NCBI GenBank assembly: GCA_030049565.1
Contig: JASIKQ010000651.1
Span: 1 to 6,681 of the forward strand
Length of the DNA: 6,681 nucleotides
Source of the DNA: Candidatus Sulfotelmatobacter sp.
GTDB taxonomy: Bacteria; Acidobacteriota; Terriglobia; Terriglobales; Acidobacteriaceae
Direction: 5' to 3'
Part shown: positions 1 to 3,975 of the stretch, in pieces
Layout: each line of letters begins with the position of its first letter
Position numbering within the stretch: position 1 is the first letter of the stretch
Notes under the pieces: model-generated
Told to the model about the DNA's origin: nothing
Seen by the model: the letters and a program-made list of their open reading frames with translations, nothing else
Databases searched by the model: none
Program-made: the position numbers and the translations under genes

Positions 1-2
1 AG

Positions 3-116
3 CGGAGGGCGCTGGCCGATGCTCTCAGCCTGGCACTGCTCGAAAGAGTGGAATCAAGACCGGCGTTCGGAGCCGCCAGACAAACCGGCAACGTTCTGGA
101 AAGGGAAGAACTATGA
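3..116 (+). CDS. Possible C-terminal end of a truncated upstream gene (low confidence)
   Basis: A reading frame is open from the left edge and ends with TGA at 114-116. It would give the last 37 residues of a protein that begins outside the window. The peptide has an alternating Leu/Ala and charged pattern (RRALADALSLALLERVE near its start), which would suit an amphipathic helix, and it ends in an acidic LEREEL. No family is recognised from so short a piece. The stop overlaps the ATG of the next small frame as ATGA at 113-116, an arrangement common in translationally coupled genes. That is the main reason to list it. All three plus frames here are open for a while, so it may be chance. Confidence 0.2.
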   Translation, partial: RRALADALSLALLERVESRPAFGAARQTGNVLEREEL

Positions 117-298
117 CCCGGATGTGCCGCCATTTCTCAACGGCAGGTCGCAACCGGCAATGGGCCTTTGTCGTTCTTCGCCACGCGCGAATCGTGACTG
201 ACCCCAAGAAGCTGGCATGGTTACGCGCTGAAGCGGACAGGGAGAAGAAATGCGCCAAGATCGGGCTGAGAGGTACGAGGAAGCACCCGCGCCCCTAA
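113..298 (+). CDS. Small hypothetical protein, 61 aa (low confidence)
   Basis: This frame starts at ATG 113, overlapping the TGA of the preceding open frame (ATGA), and ends at TAA 296-298. A purine-rich stretch, GGGAAGAA, lies just upstream at 103-110 and could act as a ribosome binding site. The product is small and very basic, rich in Arg and Lys, with a charged helix-like middle (DPKKLAWLRAEADREKK). It has no signal peptide or membrane segment. Third codon positions look GC-rich, as expected of coding DNA, but competing frames on both strands cover the same bases. I recognise no family. It could be a genuine small gene, a gene remnant or non-coding DNA. Confidence 0.22.
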   Translation: MTRMCRHFSTAGRNRQWAFVVLRHARIVTDPKKLAWLRAEADREKKCAKIGLRGTRKHPRP

Positions 299-365
299 CC
301 GGTCTTGTTCAAGTTTGCGAACGCATTCTCTGTGAAGTTGTGATCTGAAAGGTTAGCGTTGCCAG
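299..365 (+). promoter_or_regulatory. Leader of the histidine kinase gene with weak promoter-like boxes
   Basis: This 67-nt gap precedes the kinase start. TTGCGA at 315-320 and TGTGAT at 339-344, 18 nt apart, each match four of six positions of a sigma-70 type promoter. Two short imperfect dyads lie near the left end: GTTC at 307-310 facing GAAC at 319-322, and TGCG-AA-CGCA at 316-325. They overlap the possible -35 box, as an operator might. The only Shine-Dalgarno-like sequence is AAGG at 349-352, too far from the ATG (13 nt) to be strong. All of this is weak pattern matching. Confidence 0.22.
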
Positions 366-1901
366 ATGGACATTCCCACCGTTGCACCCCATCATAATAC
401 CGGTCCCGTCATCGGCTACAGCTTGGCAGCATTGGCTGCCCTGGCTGCCCTCCTGCTGCGGGAAATGCTGTCACCGTGGTTCGGGGCAAGTAACCCTTAC
501 CACACGATCTGGGCGGCAGTGGTTTTTGCGGCGTGGTACTGCGGGGTTGGCCCTGCGGTTGTCGCCACGCTGATCGGTGCGCTGGGTGTGTGGTACTGGT
601 TTCTCCCGCCCTTTCATTCCCTTCGCATGCAAGACCCAAGAAGTGAAATCTCCGGATCGGTTGGGTTTGTCGTGCTCTCCGGTCTCATCATCGCCCTCGG
701 GGAAGCAAACCGCCGAACCAAGGCGAGATTGGAGAGTGAAATCGTTGAGCGACGGAGAACCGAAGCGTCGCTGATTGAGGTTCACAAGCAGCTGGAAGTT
801 CGAGTTCAGGAACGAACTCGTGCCCTCGAGCAAAAGACCGCCGAGCTATTGCAGAAGGCAACTCTGCTTGACCTGGCGAATGATGGGATTTTTGTACGCA
901 GCGCCGAAGACCAAATTACTTATTGGAATCAGGGAGCCGAACGGCTGTATGGCTGGACAAGCGCGGAGGTTTTGGGCAGGTCAACCCACGAAGTGCTTCA
1001 CACCCAGTTTCCCATTCCAGTGTCACAAATTTTACACAGTGATCGCTGGGAAGGCGAGCTTCGTCATACAAGGAAAGATGGTTCACAAATTACGGTCGTG
1101 AGCCGCTGGACGACGCTGCGAAATAACGACGGCAAGCCCGCGGGTTGGCTGGAAATCAACACTGACATCACCGCCCGCAGGCGAATGGAAGAAGCAGCCC
1201 GCAGACTTAGTGGGCGAATCCTGAGTTTGCAGGACGACGAACGGCGCCGGATGGCGAGAGAGTTGCACGACAGTCTCGGCCAGTATCTGAGCGCGCTGAA
1301 AATGAATCTCGACGGCTTCTCAGAGAGCGTCGGCAGGCAAGCCGCAGTGGCTTCAGAATGCTCGGAGATTGTAGAGAAGTGCCTAACCGAAACACGGACC
1401 ATCTCCCATTTGCTGCACCCACCATTGTTGGACGAGGCGGGTTTTCGTTCGGCGGCGCAATGGTATGCGGAGGGGTTCGCAAAGCGCAGCGGCATTCAAG
1501 TCGACCTTGATTTGCCGGCCAATCCCGCCCGGCTCCATAAGGATGTGGAAATCGCCTTGTTCCGTGTTTTGCAGGAGGCTCTCACCAATGTCCACCGCCA
1601 CTCGGGGGCTTCCAAAGTCGGCATCCGGCTTGGCTTCGATAGCGAGCAGATCCGCCTTGAAGTCAGTGATAACGGCCGAGGGATACCCGAAAGCCGGCTG
1701 CAACGGGTGCTCGAATCTGGTTATGGCACCGGGGTCGGACTCGCCGGAATGCGCGAACGACTACGAGATCTGGGCGGCGCGCTGCAAATCGAGTCTGACC
1801 AGACGGGAACGCTGCTGAGAATTGCCATTCCATTCGCCGGGGGAACGGAACATCCGGCAGCAACTGAGGGCAAAACGACAATTGGAGTTCCCGCGGCCTG
1901 A
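366..1901 (+). CDS. Membrane-bound sensor histidine kinase (DUF4118-PAS-HisKA_3-HATPase_c, NarL/DesK/UhpB type)
   Basis: A 511-residue sensor kinase that should autophosphorylate on His and pass the phosphate to a NarL/LuxR-type response regulator. The N-terminus has about four membrane helices near residues 15-33, 46-60, 63-80 and 97-112, patterned like a DUF4118 (KdpD-type) sensor region. A charged coiled-coil linker (about 114-165) leads to a PAS domain (about 165-270; LLDLANDGIF, YWNQGAERLYGW, then WLEINTDITARRR). The HisKA_3 dimerisation domain follows with RRMARELHDSLGQ, phospho-acceptor His301. The ATPase domain shows the N box (QEALTNVHRHS, Asn408), G1 (SDNGRGI, Asp435) and G2 (GVGLAGMRERL, 456-466). 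All catalytic motifs are present. No haem or metal ligand is evident in PAS, so the signal is unknown. The start is secure: an in-frame TAG at 354-356 closes the frame upstream, and later Met codons fall inside membrane helices. The ribosome binding site is weak. No response regulator lies within the window, so it is an orphan here. Confidence 0.93.
   Translation: MDIPTVAPHHNTGPVIGYSLAALAALAALLLREMLSPWFGASNPYHTIWAAVVFAAWYCGVGPAVVATLIGALGVWYWFLPPFHSLRMQDPRSEISGSVGFVVLSGLIIALGEANRRTKARLESEIVERRRTEASLIEVHKQLEVRVQERTRALEQKTAELLQKATLLDLANDGIFVRSAEDQITYWNQGAERLYGWTSAEVLGRSTHEVLHTQFPIPVSQILHSDRWEGELRHTRKDGSQITVVSRWTTLRNNDGKPAGWLEINTDITARRRMEEAARRLSGRILSLQDDERRRMARELHDSLGQYLSALKMNLDGFSESVGRQAAVASECSEIVEKCLTETRTISHLLHPPLLDEAGFRSAAQWYAEGFAKRSGIQVDLDLPANPARLHKDVEIALFRVLQEALTNVHRHSGASKVGIRLGFDSEQIRLEVSDNGRGIPESRLQRVLESGYGTGVGLAGMRERLRDLGGALQIESDQTGTLLRIAIPFAGGTEHPAATEGKTTIGVPAA
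423..452 (+). repeat. Short Leu-Ala-Ala coding repeat in first membrane helix of the kinase
   Basis: Near-identical 9-base units of the type TTGGCTGCC / CTGGCTGCC are repeated about three times and encode Leu-Ala-Ala in tandem within the first membrane helix. The unit length keeps the reading frame. It may vary in copy number between relatives without breaking the gene, but it is equally explained by composition bias of a membrane helix. Confidence 0.4.
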
Positions 1902-2041
1902 TTGTTCGGAGCCAACTGCGCCAGACCAACGAAAGCGGAAGAATAAAGAGGATAGAAGCCAGGCCACAGTTCGACAATGTGGCTCTCCGGCTACTTTCGA
2001 TGTTTATCCTTTTGGGAAGGTTGGTGCTGTGGAGGCTTGAT
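1902..2041 (+). other. Intergenic region with a small hairpin and the ribosome binding site of the next gene
   Basis: This 140-nt gap lies between the kinase stop and the next gene. An inverted repeat GCCACA (1963-1968) / TGTGGC (1978-1983) with a 9-nt loop could fold into a small stem, but no T-run follows, so it does not look like an intrinsic terminator. No clear promoter is visible. GGAGG at 2031-2035, 6 nt before ATG 2042, is a strong Shine-Dalgarno site and fixes the next start. The next gene's frame is also open leftward to a GTG at 1979 (ATG at 2000). Those upstream starts would add residues with no resemblance to the family and lack a comparable ribosome binding site. Confidence 0.5.
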
Positions 2042-2407
2042 ATGACGCAAGGCTCACGGGACAGCTTGAGGGTCCGCCTGGCCCGCTACCGCCAGATCAA
2101 ACTCACTGTGATTGGCAGGAAGACTGGGCGGACGATCTCGATTCCGGTTTGGTTCGTGCTGGAAGGCGAGAAGCTGTATCTCTTGCCCGTGAAGGGATCG
2201 GACACGCAGTGGTACAAGAACATGCTCAAGAACCGGTCGGTCAGGATTGATGCGCGGGGCGCGGAGGCCGGATTTCGGGCAACTCCGATAACCGAAGCAA
2301 AACCTGTCAACGCGGTCATCGAGAAATTTCGCGAGAAATATGGCGCGAAAGACGTGAAGAAGTATTACTCGAAATTTGATGTAGCGGTCGTGATTGAACT
2401 AGGTTAG
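2042..2407 (+). CDS. DUF2255/DDN-like split-barrel nitroreductase/quinone reductase family protein
   Basis: A 121-residue cytosolic protein of the FMN/F420-binding split-barrel type. Key segments are LTVIGRKTGR at 21-30, then a Pro-Val-Trp-Phe strand (35-38), a charged turn and LYLLPVKGSDTQWYKNMLKN (45-64), and a C-terminal half with KYGAKDVKKYYSKFDVAVVIEL. The GRKTGR...P...(10-20)...G...WY.N layout matches the deazaflavin-dependent nitroreductase (DDN) and DUF2255 families. Those proteins hold a flavin-type cofactor in a beta barrel and reduce quinones or nitro compounds in the characterised mycobacterial cases. Cofactor and substrate here are unknown; no F420 biosynthesis gene is in view. 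The start at 2042 is supported by GGAGG 6 nt upstream. It has no signal peptide. The stop is 17 nt before the next start, so the two genes are probably co-transcribed. An alternative is a non-enzymatic cofactor-binding protein. Confidence 0.8.
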   Translation: MTQGSRDSLRVRLARYRQIKLTVIGRKTGRTISIPVWFVLEGEKLYLLPVKGSDTQWYKNMLKNRSVRIDARGAEAGFRATPITEAKPVNAVIEKFREKYGAKDVKKYYSKFDVAVVIELG

Positions 2408-2424
2408 TCAGGGGAGTTACTTCA

Positions 2425-2775
2425 TTGGTGGATTTATCGGTAGCGGGAGGGAAACTGACGCTGCATGTTCGAGGCGCTGACAAGTTGTGGGCTTTGAAGA
2501 GCAGCCTCGAAATACCTCTCGCGCACGTCGCGGGCGTCCGAGCAGACCCAGAGGCCGCACGCGGCTGGTGGCACGGTCTCAGGCTGCCCGGAACCAATGT
2601 GCCCGGAGTAATCACCGCTGGAACTTTTTATCAGGACGGGAAGCGAATCTTCTGGGATGTGCATCACCCGGAGAAAACCATCGTGATTGACCTGCATGAC
2701 GAACGATTTAACGAGTTGGTGGTCGAAGTGGCTGATCCTGAGATGGCGGTCAGGCTTATCCAGACCGCGTTGTAA
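2425..2775 (+). CDS. Conserved-looking hypothetical protein, possible small PH-like beta fold
   Basis: A 116-residue soluble protein with no signal peptide or membrane segment. The translation alternates short beta-strand-like stretches (KLTLHV, SLEIPLAHVAGVRA) with a Gly/Trp loop (GWWHGLRLPGTNVPGVITAGTF, 47-68). A strand pair (GKRIFWDVHHPEKTIVIDL) and a C-terminal helix (DPEMAVRLIQTAL) complete it. A run of strands capped by a C-terminal helix is the pattern of bacterial PH-like domains, but that is an inference from shape; I cannot name a function. The start is a non-ATG codon: TTG 2425 lies 8 nt after GGGGAG (2411-2416), and the adjacent GTG 2428 lies 11 nt after it. TTG 2425 has the better spacing. 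It follows the split-barrel gene by 17 nt, so a shared transcript is likely. The ending (ERFNELVVEVADPEMAVRLI) reads as well-ordered coding sequence. Confidence 0.75.
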   Translation: MVDLSVAGGKLTLHVRGADKLWALKSSLEIPLAHVAGVRADPEAARGWWHGLRLPGTNVPGVITAGTFYQDGKRIFWDVHHPEKTIVIDLHDERFNELVVEVADPEMAVRLIQTAL

Positions 2776-2878
2776 AGCTACGATGACCCAGGGGTCAGTG
2801 AGCGACTTTCAGAAACCGATAGCATCTCAACATCGTAGAGACGACATTTGTCCCCGCTTCTCCCGTGAGGTAAGTAAG
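2776..2878 (+). promoter_or_regulatory. Intergenic region with a palindrome nested against a longer inverted repeat
   Basis: This 103-nt gap carries two exact dyads. TGACCC-AG-GGGTCA at 2784-2797 is a compact 6-2-6 palindrome of operator size. An 8-base inverted repeat, CTACGATG at 2778-2785 and CATCGTAG at 2831-2838, encloses 45 nt. The two share bases TG at 2784-2785, so in RNA they would compete. No T-run follows either stem, which argues against a simple terminator. GAGG at 2867-2870, 8 nt before ATG 2879, is the ribosome binding site for the secreted protein gene. Function of the dyads is unproven. Confidence 0.4.
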
Positions 2879-3445
2879 ATGCGTGTATCCTTCATCATCG
2901 CCTTCGCCGCAACACTCTGTTTTTGCGCTCCGGCCCAAAACTCTCGGCTGGCAGAATATGACGACCAGGACGCATACGCGATTTACAGCCGCTTGCTTCC
3001 GAGCGAGCAATCGTATGGTTTCGCCAAAGGCACAATCGTCATTCAGCAAGAGACCGCCGCTCCTGTGAAGCTTGATGACTATTGCTTGACCCTAGAGGCA
3101 GCCCGTGAATTCAAGAATGCAATCGAGGACTACAAGCGCCACACAGAGCCAATGCTTTTGCAGCGGAGGTTCGAGATTGACAAGCCTTATGAACTTGTCA
3201 GCACAGAAACCATCGGAACTCTCGTCAAGAATCACAATTGGGATGACTTCTACAAACGGTACCCGGATTCAGGCGGGGTCATCAAGATGACTGCTGTGGG
3301 TTTCAATCGGCAAAGAACCTTGGCGATAGTTTTCACGGGAAGTCAATGCAACAACTTGTGCGGACAAGGCTCCTTTGCTCTGCTTAAGAAAACCGATGGA
3401 CAATGGAAGCCGGTGCCCGGCGTTCGATGCTCCGTCGCTTCGTGA
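2879..3445 (+). CDS. Secreted hypothetical protein with C-x3-C motif
   Basis: A 188-residue exported protein of unknown function. Residues 1-19 form a signal peptide (Met-Arg, then a hydrophobic core VSFIIAFAATLCFC and the cleavage-like APA, probably cut before Gln20). The mature part starts with an acidic, aromatic stretch (EYDDQDAYAIYSRLLPSEQ), then a helix-rich middle (EAAREFKNAIEDYKRH, LVKNHNWDDFYKRYPDSGG). It ends with VGFNRQRTLAIVFTGSQCNNLCGQGSFALLKK and a GQWKPV strand. The C-x3-C pair (Cys157, Cys161) and Cys69 and Cys184 may form disulfides outside the cytoplasm. The start at 2879 is chosen because GAGG sits 8 nt upstream and the signal peptide begins right there. The frame is open to 2687, but earlier starts either overlap the previous gene or bury the signal peptide. 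Proteins with this ending seem familiar from Acidobacteria, from memory only. Confidence 0.75.
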   Translation: MRVSFIIAFAATLCFCAPAQNSRLAEYDDQDAYAIYSRLLPSEQSYGFAKGTIVIQQETAAPVKLDDYCLTLEAAREFKNAIEDYKRHTEPMLLQRRFEIDKPYELVSTETIGTLVKNHNWDDFYKRYPDSGGVIKMTAVGFNRQRTLAIVFTGSQCNNLCGQGSFALLKKTDGQWKPVPGVRCSVAS

Positions 3446-3582
3446 GGCATCGAGAAGGCGCCTTGCCACTCATCGAGAGTGCGTGCGAGGTTAGAAAAGT
3501 ACAAAATAAACGTCTTGAGAAAACGACGGGCTAAGAAGTTTCGCAGAGTAATCGCTAGGTTACGACGACGGAGGAGGACACC
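3446..3582 (+). promoter_or_regulatory. Intergenic region with direct repeats, a 10-bp palindrome and a strong ribosome binding site
   Basis: This 137-nt gap carries the perfect palindrome AAGGCGCCTT at 3455-3464, flanked by two copies of CATCGAGA (3448-3455 and 3471-3478), 23 nt apart. No convincing T-run terminator is present. An A-rich stretch around 3494-3511 could be part of a promoter, but I see no well-spaced -35/-10 pair. GGAGG at 3573-3577 lies 5 nt before ATG 3583 and is a strong ribosome binding site. Confidence 0.35.
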
Positions 3583-3954
3583 ATGAATCGAGAGCGGGCG
3601 CTGAAAGTTGTGTTGGTGCTGGTGGGATTGTTGTTTGTGGCGGGAGTCATTCCGCTGACGATGTTCTTCTCGCGACAACCTGCGGTGCCGATGATAATGA
3701 GCATCTATGTCACACTAGGGATTTTCTTGTTGCTGGCAGTGCGCAGGCCAGCGGCGAACCGTAGCCTGATTGCCTTCGCCGGATGGGCGAATCTTGCCCA
3801 TGCTGCTGTAATGGCGGCGCAGGAATACTGGAAGGTAATCGAACGCCGGGAACTGGTGGGGGTGGTGGTGTTCGCAATCATCGGCGCCGCCCTGATCGCT
3901 TTGGCTCCTGCACAGCACTCCGTCGAGCGGATATCCGTGTCCGCGGCCGCATAG
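3583..3954 (+). CDS. Small four-helix integral membrane protein, DUF6632-like
   Basis: A 123-residue inner-membrane protein. Hydrophobic segments lie near residues 8-28 (VVLVLVGLLFVAGVIPLTMFF), 36-53 (PMIMSIYVTLGIFLLLAV), 61-80 and 91-109 (LVGVVVFAIIGAALIAL), giving four predicted helices. Conserved-looking features are the opening MNRERALKVVLVLVGLLFV, the IYVTLGIFLLLA stretch, RRPAANRSLIAFAGWANLAHAAVM and the tail of helix four ending in APA. This pattern resembles the DUF6632 family as I remember it, which has no known function. I see no catalytic motif, metal site or transport signature. The start is well supported by GGAGG 5 nt upstream and a hydrophobic N-terminus beginning at once. The hydrophilic tail QHSVERISVSAAA is short. 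The gene ends 21 nt before the convergent beta-mannosidase stop. Confidence 0.8.
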   Translation: MNRERALKVVLVLVGLLFVAGVIPLTMFFSRQPAVPMIMSIYVTLGIFLLLAVRRPAANRSLIAFAGWANLAHAAVMAAQEYWKVIERRELVGVVVFAIIGAALIALAPAQHSVERISVSAAA

Positions 3955-3975
3955 GGCTGAAGTCGGAAAGAAAAG
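3955..3975. other. Convergent junction of 21 nt between two gene ends
   Basis: The plus-strand membrane protein gene stops at 3952-3954 and the minus-strand beta-mannosidase stops at 3976-3978. The 21 nt between them is purine-rich on the plus strand (ending GGAAAGAAAAG), so the mannosidase transcript would run into a pyrimidine-rich stretch just past its stop. No GC-rich hairpin precedes it, so no intrinsic terminator can be called in either direction. Confidence 0.5.

Noticed and set aside
471..833. A 120-codon minus-strand frame within the kinase gene, and similar frames at 1064-1495 and 1383-1703
   Set aside because: These lie opposite well-defined sensor and kinase domains and show no recognisable domain of their own.
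1963..1983. Terminator after the histidine kinase
   Set aside because: The GCCACA/TGTGGC stem is short, has a 9-nt loop and is not followed by a T-run.
1979..2041. Upstream GTG start (and ATG 2000) for the split-barrel gene
   Set aside because: The added hydrophobic residues do not fit a cytosolic split-barrel protein. ATG 2042 has GGAGG 6 nt upstream.
2687..2878. N-terminal extension of the secreted protein frame, up to 64 extra residues
   Set aside because: It overlaps the preceding gene by 89 nt and would bury a clear signal peptide. The ATG at 2879 has a well-placed GAGG.
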